Of a stretch of 38,949 nucleotides of DNA, positions 1 to 7,612 are shown piece by piece. Source of the DNA: an uncultured bacterium (GTDB lineage Bacteria; Bacillota; Clostridia; Lachnospirales; Lachnospiraceae); assembly GCA_947063875.1 (NCBI GenBank), contig CAMSTY010000033.1, forward strand, positions 1-38,949, in the 5' to 3' direction. The position numbers and the translations under genes are program-made. The notes beneath the pieces are model-generated. The model was not told the DNA's origin and ran no database searches. It was given only the letters and a program-made list of their open reading frames with translations. How positions within the stretch are numbered: position 1 is the first letter of the stretch; every line of letters starts with the position of its first letter.

Positions 1-70
1 GGCTTTATGCGGCCTGCAGGTGTTTTTCTTTCTATTCAACTGTCAAACTTCCGGGAGAGTGTCTCTTTTT

Positions 71-95
71 TGACAAAATGCCGTTTTTTTTGTCA
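71..95. promoter_or_regulatory. Inverted repeat upstream of glnN
   Basis: TGACAAAA (71-78) and TTTTGTCA (88-95) form a perfect 8-bp inverted repeat separated by 9 bases. It lies about 57 bases upstream of the likely glnN -35 box. It could be an operator, or the hairpin end of the transcript that precedes this window. Nothing in the sequence decides between these. Confidence 0.3.
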
Positions 96-151
96 GGATG
101 ATGAAAAAACAGGGCAAACAAGACAAATCGGAGAAAAAGTGAAAAAAACGC

Positions 152-180
152 TTGCATTTTTGGGATAGATGGTATATTTT
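152..180 (+). promoter_or_regulatory. Likely glnN promoter
   Basis: TTGCAT (152-157) and TATTTT (175-180) are separated by 17 bases, in the AT-rich stretch just before the glnN leader. The spacing is ideal and the hexamers are moderate matches to the vegetative consensus. Transcription would begin about 10 bases before the leader hairpin at 191-228. Confidence 0.45.
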
Positions 181-190
181 AATAGGGAAC

Positions 191-228
191 AAAGGCGTTC
201 TTCCTTTATTGAGGGAAGGACGCTTTTT
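191..228 (+). terminator. Leader terminator-like hairpin (possible attenuator) before glnN
   Basis: GCGTTCTTCC (195-204) pairs with GGAAGGACGC (214-223) through ten pairs including one G-U, with a 9-base loop. The stem is extended by AAA/TTT pairs and followed by a T run (224-228). It sits between the likely promoter and the glnN start at 290, so it would stop transcription before the gene unless it is bypassed. Clostridial glutamine synthetase genes are known to be controlled by antitermination through ANTAR-type proteins; whether that applies here is inference. It could also be the terminator of an upstream gene if the real glnN promoter lies further downstream. Confidence 0.55.
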
Positions 229-289
229 CTGCTACTGCGGACGGGCATGCCCCACAGGGCAGAGATTCCAGGGAGAGGAAGGAAAACTT

Positions 290-2407
290 ATGAGCGAGAT
301 CGTAAAGATTACGGAGATATTCGGCAAGAATGTGTTTAATGAGGCAGTGATGAAGGAACGTCTGCCCAAGAGCGTTTTCAAAAAGATGAAGAAGACGATT
401 GAGGATGGGGCGGAACTGGACCCGTCGATTGCGGATGTGGTGGCCCATGCCATGAAGGAGTGGGCGATTGAGAGGGGCGCTACCCACTATACTCACTGGT
501 TCCAGCCTTTGACCGGGGTGACGGCGGAAAAGCATGATTCCTTTATCTCAGCGCCGGATGCTGAGGGCCGGGTGATTATGGAGTTCTCCGGCAAGGAACT
601 GATCAAGGGTGAGCCGGATGCCTCTTCATTTCCCTCCGGCGGCCTGCGGGCCACCTTTGAGGCCCGTGGCTATACGGCCTGGGATTGCACCTCTCCGGCC
701 TTTCTGCGGGAGGATGCCATCGGCGTGACCCTCTGTATTCCGACCGCATTCTGTTCTTACAAAGGAGAGGCCCTCGATCAGAAGACGCCGCTGCTGCGTT
801 CCATGCAGGCGATCGACGCACAGGCTTTGCGGATCATGCGGCTGTTCGGCAATACCACAGCGAAGCGGGTATGCCCCTCCGTGGGGCCGGAGCAGGAGTA
901 TTTCCTGGTGGACCGGGCAAAGTATCTGCAGAGAAAAGACCTGATCTATGCGGGCCGTACCTTGTTTGGCGCCATGCCGCCCAAGGGGCAGGAACTGGAG
1001 GATCACTACTTCGGCGCGATCCGTGAGAGAATCGGGTCTTATATGAAGGAAGTGAACGAGGAATTGTGGAAGCTGGGCGTGACAGCGAAGACCCAGCACA
1101 ATGAGGTGGCTCCGGCCCAGCATGAACTGGCTCCGATCTATGACCAGGCGAACCTGGCGGTGGATCACAACCAGATGGTGATGGAGACCTTAAAAAAGGT
1201 GGCCGGCCGCCATGGACTGACTTGCCTGCTGCATGAGAAACCCTTTGCGGGAGTGAATGGTTCCGGTAAGCATAACAACTGGTCCCTGACTTCGGATGAC
1301 GGGGTGAATCTGCTGAGCCCGGGGGATACCCCCCATGAGAACGTACAGTTTTTGCTGGTGCTGGCTTGTGTCCTGAAGGCGGTGGACGTCCATGCGGATT
1401 TGCTGCGGGAGTCAGCGGCGGACGTGGGAAATGATCATCGTCTGGGCGCAAACGAGGCGCCGCCGGCAATCATTTCCGTATTCCTGGGAGAGCAGCTGGA
1501 GGATGTGATTGACCAGCTGTGCAGCACCGGCGAGGCCACCCATTCCAAGAAGGGCGGTACGCTGAAGACCGGAGTCGCGACGCTGCCGGATCTGGATCAG
1601 GACGCTACAGACCGGAACCGTACCTCACCCTTTGCCTTTACCGGCAATAAGTTCGAGTTCCGTATGGTGGGTTCCTCCGATTCCATTGCGCCGCCGAATG
1701 TGGTTCTGAATACCATTGTGGCGGAAGCGTTTAAGGAAGCAGCCGATGAACTGGAGAAGGCAGAAGATTTCGATATGGCCGTTCATGACCTGATCAAGAA
1801 ACTGCTGAAGGAGCATAAGCGGATTATTTTCAACGGCAACGGCTATGCGGACGCCTGGGTGGAGGAAGCAGAGAAGAGGGGGCTTCCCAACATTCGCTCC
1901 ATGGTAGAGGCTATTCCGGCGCTGACCACGGAGAAAGCCGTGAAGCTGTATGAGGAGTTTGGCGTATTTACCAGGGCGGAGCTGGAGTCCCGTGCGGAGG
2001 TGGAGTATGAGGCCTATTCCAAGGTGATCAATATTGAGGCCAGAACTATGATTGATATGGCCAGCAAGCAGATCATCCCGGCGGCAATCCGGTATACGAC
2101 GGAACTTGCGGATTCGCTGAATGCAGTGAAGACGGCGTGCCCGGAGGCGGACAGCAGTGTGCAGGCGGAACTTCTGACGGAGACCTCCGCATTGTTGTCG
2201 GATATGAGGGTGGCTCTGGCTGGCCTTACGGATGTCGTGGATCAATGTGCACGGATGGAAGATGGGAAGACGAAGGCACATGCTTACCATAATAAAGTGG
2301 TGCCGGCGATGGCAGCCCTGCGGGCGCCGGCGGATCGGCTGGAAATGATTGTGGATAAGGAATTGTGGCCTTTCCCGAGCTATGGGGATTTGATTTTTGA
2401 GGTGTAA
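290..2407 (+). CDS. glnN: Glutamine synthetase type III
   Basis: A cytoplasmic ATP-dependent ligase that makes glutamine from glutamate and ammonia. The 705-residue length fits the GSIII family (about 700), well above the ~450 of GSI. Family signatures seen: the N-terminal [10 protein letters not shown] region, a metal-binding [11 protein letters not shown] strand, the [12 protein letters not shown] motif, an ammonia/ATP-site [13 protein letters not shown] stretch and [14 protein letters not shown]. The reading frame stays open upstream to 152, but the ATG at 290 is preferred: it has a purine-rich AGGAAGG ribosome site just before it, and family members start [12 protein letters not shown]-like. 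It is monocistronic, with a terminator at 2450-2491, and probably controlled by the leader hairpin at 191-228. The identification is firm; regulation is inferred. Confidence 0.96.
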   Translation: MSEIVKITEIFGKNVFNEAVMKERLPKSVFKKMKKTIEDGAELDPSIADVVAHAMKEWAIERGATHYTHWFQPLTGVTAEKHDSFISAPDAEGRVIMEFSGKELIKGEPDASSFPSGGLRATFEARGYTAWDCTSPAFLREDAIGVTLCIPTAFCSYKGEALDQKTPLLRSMQAIDAQALRIMRLFGNTTAKRVCPSVGPEQEYFLVDRAKYLQRKDLIYAGRTLFGAMPPKGQELEDHYFGAIRERIGSYMKEVNEELWKLGVTAKTQHNEVAPAQHELAPIYDQANLAVDHNQMVMETLKKVAGRHGLTCLLHEKPFAGVNGSGKHNNWSLTSDDGVNLLSPGDTPHENVQFLLVLACVLKAVDVHADLLRESAADVGNDHRLGANEAPPAIISVFLGEQLEDVIDQLCSTGEATHSKKGGTLKTGVATLPDLDQDATDRNRTSPFAFTGNKFEFRMVGSSDSIAPPNVVLNTIVAEAFKEAADELEKAEDFDMAVHDLIKKLLKEHKRIIFNGNGYADAWVEEAEKRGLPNIRSMVEAIPALTTEKAVKLYEEFGVFTRAELESRAEVEYEAYSKVINIEARTMIDMASKQIIPAAIRYTTELADSLNAVKTACPEADSSVQAELLTETSALLSDMRVALAGLTDVVDQCARMEDGKTKAHAYHNKVVPAMAALRAPADRLEMIVDKELWPFPSYGDLIFEV

Positions 2408-2449
2408 GGGAAAGAGACAGAGTGAGTGGTAAGAGGCAGAAATAAGGTA

Positions 2450-2491
2450 AGCCGCCGGCAACCGGGAGAATCCTGGCTGTTGGCGGCTTTT
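2450..2491 (+). terminator. glnN intrinsic terminator
   Basis: AGCCGCC (2450-2456) pairs perfectly with GGCGGCT (2482-2488), with weaker pairing inside, and is followed by a short T run. It lies 42 bases after the glnN stop codon, the expected place for transcript termination. Confidence 0.8.
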
Positions 2492-2542
2492 CGGTTATTG
2501 TATGCAGTTCCTATCTTGCGTGGCTGGCATTGAACAGCTTTG

Positions 2543-2625
2543 GTGTCGGTTGCCGCCCGGTATGCGAATGTATCTATGTGTGTGTGTGTGTGTCGGTTGC
2601 CGCCCGGTATGCGAATGTATCTATG
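2543..2625. repeat. 36-bp perfect direct repeat around a TG microsatellite
   Basis: Bases 2543-2578 and 2590-2625 are identical over 36 bases (core GGTTGCCGCCCGGTATGCG), with a period of 47. The gap and edges carry a (TG)n run of about 16 bases (2577-2593). The rest of the 2408-2844 intergenic stretch holds only the glnN terminator and the lacI promoter; no convincing gene is seen. The open frame through the repeat has no ribosome site and low-complexity content. Confidence 0.85.
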
Positions 2626-2782
2626 CAGATGATGGTGCAGACCGCATTTTCCGGAATATCCAGATTGCGTACGATCTGATTTTATGGTTAAGGACCTATG
2701 CTCCTACCCCAATAATGGTATTTTGATTTTTACTTCCATGAATATCTCCCATGAAATAGTCTCCATACCCCCTTCCCTGATA

Positions 2783-2811
2783 TTGACATATTTAATTAAA
2801 TATAATAAGAT
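2783..2811 (+). promoter_or_regulatory. Promoter of the LacI-family gene with internal palindrome
   Basis: TTGACA (2783-2788) and TAAGAT (2806-2811) are 17 bases apart. Between them lies a perfect 16-bp palindrome, ATATTTAATTAAATAT (2788-2803), well placed for a LacI-type repressor to block RNA polymerase. Similar AT palindromes occur near the two mannan promoters, so this is likely an autoregulatory operator (inference). Confidence 0.55.
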
Positions 2812-2844
2812 TAAAATATATTAAAAATCGGGTGGGTAATTAAG

Positions 2845-3861
2845 ATGAAGAAGGCAGTGCGTTTGTCGGATATTGCGGAAAAGCTGCAGGTGAGCACGGT
2901 GACGGTCTCCAATGCATTGGCGGGGCAGAAGGGGGTCAGCGAGGAATTGCGGACCAGGATTAAGCAAGTAGCGGCGGAGATGGGGTATCAGGCCAGGGGG
3001 AGTGCCTCCGTATCCGGGGGGAAGCGGATTCTAAACGTAGGAGTGATTATCGGGGAGAAATATCTGGGGGCGTACCCCTCTTATTACTGGAAGGTTTATC
3101 AGGAATTGTCGCTGATTGCGGGCCTTCACAGCTGCGTGATCCTGTTTGAGGTGCTTCGCCATGAGCGGGAGGAGGCGTTGGAACTGCCTTTGTTTGCGGT
3201 GGAGCAGCAGATTCAGGGGTTGATTGTGATTGGGGAGATCGGCAGGGAGTATCTGGAGTTTTTGAACCGGCAGCCGGACATGCCGGTGGTGCTGGTGGAT
3301 TTTGCCATGCAGGGACTGCCTTGTCCTTCTGTGATGGCGGATAATTATTATGGAATGTACAAGATGGTGAATTATCTGATCGAACAGGGACACAAAGAGA
3401 TTGCCTATGTGGGAACGCTGATGGCCAGCAACAGTATTACGGACCGGTATTTCGGGTATCGGAAGGCGCTTTTGGAAAGTGGCCTGGAGGTGAATCCGGA
3501 CTGGGTGATCAATGACCGTACCATGGAGGGGCAGATCGGGAATATCCGGCTGCCGGAGAGGATGCCTACGGCCTTTGCCTGCAACTGTGACCTGACGGCC
3601 AGCGAACTGGTGAATCTTTTGGAAAGCAGGGGATATCGGATTCCGGAGGATATCTCCATAGTGGGTTTTGACAATTACCTTTATGAGGGCCTGTGTGATA
3701 TCAGCATTACCAGCTATGAGGTGGATATCAAAGAGATGGTGCGGTGCGCCATTAAGATTGTGGTTTCGCTGGCGGATCATGGAGAAGCGCCGTCGGATAT
3801 GAGGCTGGTTTCCGGGGTTGTCGTGGTGAAGGAGAGCGTGCGGAGAATAAAAGACGAATAA
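2845..3861 (+). CDS. LacI-family transcriptional regulator, likely mannan-locus repressor
   Basis: A 338-residue cytoplasmic DNA-binding regulator. The N-terminus (about 5-50) is a typical LacI helix-turn-helix, with LSDIAEKLQVSTVTVSNALAG followed by a hinge helix region. The rest (about 65-335) is a periplasmic-binding-protein-like effector domain, with GLIVIGE, VVLVDFAMQGLP, DRYFGYRKALLESG and the late SIVGFDNY motif typical of the family. It lies directly upstream of, and on the same strand as, the sugar ABC and mannanase genes, 388 bases before the binding-protein gene, with its own promoter and terminator. The likely effector is a manno-oligosaccharide or a mannose derivative; that is inference from position. 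No ribosome site is strong here; GGGTGG lies about 10 bases before the ATG. Confidence 0.88.
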   Translation: MKKAVRLSDIAEKLQVSTVTVSNALAGQKGVSEELRTRIKQVAAEMGYQARGSASVSGGKRILNVGVIIGEKYLGAYPSYYWKVYQELSLIAGLHSCVILFEVLRHEREEALELPLFAVEQQIQGLIVIGEIGREYLEFLNRQPDMPVVLVDFAMQGLPCPSVMADNYYGMYKMVNYLIEQGHKEIAYVGTLMASNSITDRYFGYRKALLESGLEVNPDWVINDRTMEGQIGNIRLPERMPTAFACNCDLTASELVNLLESRGYRIPEDISIVGFDNYLYEGLCDISITSYEVDIKEMVRCAIKIVVSLADHGEAPSDMRLVSGVVVVKESVRRIKDE

Positions 3862-3903
3862 AATGAGAGGCAGCGTGCGGGGGTGCCTGGAGAATGTGGG
3901 GGA

Positions 3904-3937
3904 GAGGCCTTTGATGGAAAAAAGGCTTCTTTTTTTG
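3904..3937 (+). terminator. Terminator after the lacI-type gene
   Basis: GAGGCCTTT (3904-3912) pairs with AAAGGCTTC (3921-3929), with one G-U pair and an 8-base loop, followed by seven T residues. It separates the regulator from the binding-protein operon. Confidence 0.75.
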
Positions 3938-4143
3938 TGAGGTTTTTCGTTTGCGGGAGCGAAAAAAGGGGGAGGAGAGAGGAGGGAGGGCCGAAAAAGG
4001 GATGGTGAGCGAAAAAACGGTTAGTAAAGCTAATTTTGAATTAAATAGAAATTAAATTAATGAAATATAATTAACTAAAAAAGATTAATAAATTAAGGTG
4101 GTCAAGATTTAATTGGTTAATATGTATAAAAAATACGAATAGA
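3938..4143. other. Purine-rich then AT-rich intergenic stretch
   Basis: Bases 3955-4018 are almost all purine on the plus strand. They contain a GGGGGAGGAGAGAGGAGGG-like tract and two copies of GAGCGAAAAAA (3957-3967 and 4007-4017). Bases 4030-4125 are strongly AT-rich with repeated ATTAAATTAA-like runs that could hold extra repressor sites. No gene is seen in it. Confidence 0.5.
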
Positions 4144-4222
4144 ATAGTGTGACTTCAACAAAAATACAAAAAGGCCCACTTTTCTATTGAAATTAAATTA
4201 AATCAATATTATAATTAATTTA
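4144..4222 (+). promoter_or_regulatory. Mannan promoter module 1
   Basis: TTGAAA (4187-4192), 17 bases, then TATAAT (4210-4215), giving a start near 4222 and a short leader to the ATG at 4250. About 43 bases upstream of the -35 box is ATAGTGT, then a CAACAAAAATA block. The same arrangement recurs at 16419-16498 before the alpha-galactosidase operon. The spacer and start region hold repeated TTAAATTAAAT/AATTAATTTAAA sequence that resembles the palindromes near the other promoters, so it is the probable target of the LacI-type regulator. Confidence 0.8.
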
Positions 4223-4249
4223 AAATTAAAAAGAAGGGCGGATAAGTTT

Positions 4250-5623
4250 ATGAAAGCTAAGGAAATGGTTGCTTTAGGAATCGCACTGACAATGGCTTTT
4301 TTGTTGGCGGCATGCGGGGAGGGGTCAGGCGACGGCGGAAACGTCGTAGCGGCGAATCTCCCCAGCATTGATAGTATTGAACTGGGGACGGATTATCAGG
4401 ATATCACAGCCAGTATTAAGGTTCTGACGAACCGTACGGACATTGTGGATACCACCTATAAGGGATATGCGGAGCAGTTCATGGAATTGTATCCCAATAT
4501 CACGGTGGAGTATGAGGCGGTCACGGATTATGAGGAAGCTTTGAATCTGCGGCTGCCTACCGGGGATTGGGGAGACATCTGCTATATACCCACTTCTGTG
4601 GCCAAGAGCGAGATGTCAGAGTATTTCTCACCTTTGGGAGATTTTGCTACCCTGAATGAGATTTATAATTTCCTGTCTGACAAGAATTACGGCGGAATCC
4701 AGTACGGAATTCCTAACGGCGGAACGGCGGGAGGCGTGATTTATAACAAGCGGATCTGGAAGGAAGCGGGTATTACAACGTTGCCTGCGACGCCGGACGA
4801 GTTTCTGGAATGCCTGCAGAAGATTAAGGATAACACGGGTGCGATTCCGCTGTATACCAATTTTGCGGCAGGCTGGCCCATGGGAGCATGGGATCAGTAT
4901 ATCGGGATTACGGCTACCGGAGATCCGGATTTTATGCTGAACAATCTGGCCCACACCAAAGACCCCTTTGCCAGGAGGGATGATATGTCTGGCCCATATG
5001 CTGTTTATTATGTGCTTTATGAGGCAGTCAGCAGGAAGCTGGTGGAGGATGACCCGGCCAGCAGTGACTGGGAGGCTTCCAAGGGCATGATCAACAAGGG
5101 CGAGATTGCCACTATGGTTCTGGGTTCCTGGGCAGTTGGGCAGTGCAGGGAAGCCGGTGCGACTCCGGAAGATGTGGGATATATGCCCTTCCCGATCACG
5201 GTAGATGGCAAGCGGTATGCTTCCGGCGACGGAAATTATTCTTACGCCATTAACAACAAGGCTGCGGAGGATAACCAGATTGCGGCTATGGTTTATCTGA
5301 AATGGCTGCTGGAAGAGTCGCCGATCTTTGCAGATGAGGATACCATCCCGGCGTTGAAGTCCGAGCCTCTTCCGGATTCTTTGTCTGAGTTTGACGGCGT
5401 GGAGATTCTCACCAACAATCCGGCTGTCGAGGGTGAGGAAACGTTATTTGATGATGTGAACAATGAGAGCGAGGTTGGCATCAACAACAATGACTATCCG
5501 GATTGTGAGATTCTGGAGAGCGCTCTTTATGGAACCAAGGATCTGGATACATTGATGGGAGAGTGGAATGCCAAGTGGTCCGCAGCCCAGGAAAGCCTGG
5601 GTGTGGATATTCTGAAATATTGA
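4250..5623 (+). CDS. Sugar ABC transporter substrate-binding lipoprotein
   Basis: A 457-residue extracellular solute-binding protein (family 1) that would capture oligosaccharides at the cell surface and pass them to the two permeases that follow. The N-terminus is a lipoprotein signal: a short charged start, a hydrophobic core and a LLAAC lipobox with the modified cysteine at residue 22, followed by a Gly/Ser-rich tether. The mature part has family-typical stretches such as FMELYPNITVEYE, a GGVIYNKRIWKEAGI block near residue 160-175 and a GEIATMVLGSWAVGQ block. A clear AAGAAGGGCGG ribosome site precedes the ATG. It is the first gene of the mannan import unit, so manno-oligosaccharides are the expected ligand; that is inference from context, not from binding-site residues. 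Confidence 0.9.
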   Translation: MKAKEMVALGIALTMAFLLAACGEGSGDGGNVVAANLPSIDSIELGTDYQDITASIKVLTNRTDIVDTTYKGYAEQFMELYPNITVEYEAVTDYEEALNLRLPTGDWGDICYIPTSVAKSEMSEYFSPLGDFATLNEIYNFLSDKNYGGIQYGIPNGGTAGGVIYNKRIWKEAGITTLPATPDEFLECLQKIKDNTGAIPLYTNFAAGWPMGAWDQYIGITATGDPDFMLNNLAHTKDPFARRDDMSGPYAVYYVLYEAVSRKLVEDDPASSDWEASKGMINKGEIATMVLGSWAVGQCREAGATPEDVGYMPFPITVDGKRYASGDGNYSYAINNKAAEDNQIAAMVYLKWLLEESPIFADEDTIPALKSEPLPDSLSEFDGVEILTNNPAVEGEETLFDDVNNESEVGINNNDYPDCEILESALYGTKDLDTLMGEWNAKWSAAQESLGVDILKY

Positions 5624-5647
5624 TAAGGGCGGAAAGGAGGATACAAC

Positions 5648-6655
5648 ATGGATAAAGTTGGGAATGCCATGGCAAGGAAGAAAACATTTGCCGAGAAGAT
5701 GAGAAGCAGGGAGGCGCAGCAGTTTTTAGTGATTGTGACCTTTTTGTTTGCACCTCTTTTGCTGCTGGTTGTATTTACCTATCTTCCGTTTCTGAGAATG
5801 GTGCAGTTCAGCTTCTACAATATGAAATATATCGGGCCGAAGAAATTTGTGGGGCTGGCCAATTATGTGGATGTATTTCACCGGACTGAGATTTTCCGTG
5901 CTTTGCTGGTAAGTGTGTATTATATGGGAGGCGCGGTGGTTCAGCTGGCGCTGGCGTTGTTTTTTGCCACTTTGATGGTATTTAAGGTGAAGGGGGAATC
6001 GGTGTTTAAGGCTGCTTTGTTCTTCCCTTATCTGATCTGCGGCATCGCGGTGGGTTTTATTTTCAAATTTTTCTATGCCCGTGGGTTTGTGCTGGATTCT
6101 TTGCTTCAGATGTTCGGAATGAAGCTGGAGGATATTCCCTATTGGCTCCAGGATCAGAGCATCAACAATGTGGCCCTGGCCGCAACCTCGGTGTGGCGGT
6201 ATACGGGGCAGAATATGGTCATGTTCCTGGGGGCCATGATGTCGGTGGATACGGACCTTTATGAGGCGGCGGCCCTGGATGGAGCCAACAACTGGCACAG
6301 GTTCCGCTACATCATTCTGCCCAGCATTAAGTCCATTATCGTACTGAATCTGATTCTTTCCATCAGTGGCTCTTTGAGCGCATTTGAGCCGCCCTACGTT
6401 ATCACAAACGGCACTATGGGAACCGGCACTTATTTCGTAATCATGAACCGTCTGGCTCATGAGAATCAGAAGGTGGGCCTGGCCTGTGCCATGGCAATCG
6501 TGCTGTTGGTTATCATTATTCTCTGTACCGTCGCCCAGAAGCTGTTCTTTGCCTATGTGTTTGACAATGGCACGGATGATGAGTCCAGGGCAGCGGTGAG
6601 AAAAAGGAAAAAGGCGGCGCAGAAAGGGAAAGCACGGAAAGGGGCGGCGGTATGA
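5648..6655 (+). CDS. Sugar ABC transporter permease 1 (MalF/UgpA type)
   Basis: A 335-residue inner-membrane permease with about six hydrophobic segments. The cytoplasmic coupling (EAA) loop is visible as EAAALDGANNWHRFRYIILP at about residues 200-220, which docks on the ATPase. The N-terminus and C-terminus are Lys/Arg-rich and cytoplasmic. An AGGAGG ribosome site lies 9 bases before the ATG. It starts 24 bases after the binding-protein gene and overlaps the next permease by four bases (ATGA), so the pair is translationally coupled. It would form the import channel for manno-oligosaccharides (inferred from neighbours). Confidence 0.93.
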   Translation: MDKVGNAMARKKTFAEKMRSREAQQFLVIVTFLFAPLLLLVVFTYLPFLRMVQFSFYNMKYIGPKKFVGLANYVDVFHRTEIFRALLVSVYYMGGAVVQLALALFFATLMVFKVKGESVFKAALFFPYLICGIAVGFIFKFFYARGFVLDSLLQMFGMKLEDIPYWLQDQSINNVALAATSVWRYTGQNMVMFLGAMMSVDTDLYEAAALDGANNWHRFRYIILPSIKSIIVLNLILSISGSLSAFEPPYVITNGTMGTGTYFVIMNRLAHENQKVGLACAMAIVLLVIIILCTVAQKLFFAYVFDNGTDDESRAAVRKRKKAAQKGKARKGAAV

Positions 6656-7497
6656 TGAAGAAAAAGAAAGGGATTTCGCTGGTATTTGAAATTTTAAAAT
6701 ATGTGTTTTTGACGTTGGCTGCCTTATGTGCGTTGATTCCGGTTTGCGTGTGTGTCCTGACGGCATTTAAGACGAATGAGGAGTATGCGGCTACCTCCGT
6801 TCTGGATTTGCCTCAGTCCTTTTTAAATTTTGATAACTTTGTGACTGCATTTCAGAAGGCCAACATGCTGCGGGGGTTTTTGAACACAGGCCTGGTACTG
6901 GTGGTGGTTTTGACGGCTTCCATTTTCATGGGTTCTATGCTGGCCTATGTTTTGAACCGGTTCAAATTCCCGGGGAGGGGACTGGTTCAGAATCTGTTTA
7001 TGTTTGCGGCGCTGCTTCCTGGTATTGCCATGCAGGTTACTATTTATCAGATCATGTATTCTCTGGGGCTGGTGAATCATCTGTATGGGTATATGATCGT
7101 GCTGATGGGTACGGATATTATTTCCATTTACATATTCCTGCAGTTTTTTGAGAACCTGCCGGTGTCGTTGGATGAGTCGGCGATTATGGATGGATGTACG
7201 TATTTCGGCGTGTTTTTTAAAATTCTGTTTCCTCTTTTGAAGCCGGCGATTATGACGTCCCTGCTGCTGAAGGGTGTGAGTGTTTATAATGAGTATTATG
7301 CTTCCAATCTGTATCTGCAGACTCCGAAGCTGAAGACTATTTCGACTGCTTTATATACCTTTACGGGGCCTTATGGAAACCAGTACAATTATATCTGTGC
7401 AGGTGTGCTGATTACCATCGCGCCGATTTTGATCCTGTTTTTGGTGTTTCAGAAGAGAGTGTATGGAGGTATGGCTGCAGGGGCAGTCAAGGGATAA
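6652..7497 (+). CDS. Sugar ABC transporter permease 2 (MalG type)
   Basis: A 281-residue permease with about six membrane segments, partner of the preceding one. The EAA loop reads DESAIMDGCTYFGVFFKIL, followed by the usual LFPLLKPA at about residues 175-200. The ATG lies inside the stop of the upstream gene (ATGA overlap), and a second in-frame ATG follows at once at 6655. No ATPase gene follows. In Firmicutes such transporters commonly share one MsmK/MalK-type ATPase encoded elsewhere, which is the probable case here. Confidence 0.93.
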   Translation: MMKKKKGISLVFEILKYVFLTLAALCALIPVCVCVLTAFKTNEEYAATSVLDLPQSFLNFDNFVTAFQKANMLRGFLNTGLVLVVVLTASIFMGSMLAYVLNRFKFPGRGLVQNLFMFAALLPGIAMQVTIYQIMYSLGLVNHLYGYMIVLMGTDIISIYIFLQFFENLPVSLDESAIMDGCTYFGVFFKILFPLLKPAIMTSLLLKGVSVYNEYYASNLYLQTPKLKTISTALYTFTGPYGNQYNYICAGVLITIAPILILFLVFQKRVYGGMAAGAVKG

Positions 7498-7525
7498 GCT
7501 GAAATTTCTGCTTTGAGGAGTGCGA

Positions 7526-7571
7526 GGGGGATGTCCCGGCACAGACGTTTTTTTGCCAGGGACGTACCCCC
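7526..7571 (+). other. Intergenic hairpin between permease and mannanase genes
   Basis: GGGGGATGTCCCGGC (7526-7540) can pair with GCCAGGGACGTACCCCC (7555-7571) in a long, slightly bulged stem with a loop that contains a T run. No T tract follows the stem, so it is unlikely to terminate on the plus strand. It may be a processing or stability hairpin that sets mRNA levels of the transporter part against the enzyme part of the operon (inference). Confidence 0.5.
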
Positions 7572-7612
7572 AAAACAAGAATCAGAACAAGCATATCTGG
7601 AGGTGTGCAGGG

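Noticed and set aside
152-289. 46-codon N-terminal extension of glutamine synthetase
   Set aside because: It would begin inside the -35 box and run through the leader hairpin; the ATG at 290 has a ribosome site and the family start.
2502-2726. Open frame of 74 codons between glnN and the regulator
   Set aside because: It runs through the direct repeat and TG microsatellite, has no ribosome site and gives a low-complexity Cys/Val-rich product.
3967-3990. G-quadruplex in the polypurine tract
   Set aside because: Only three G runs of three or more, with long gaps; four compact runs are not present.
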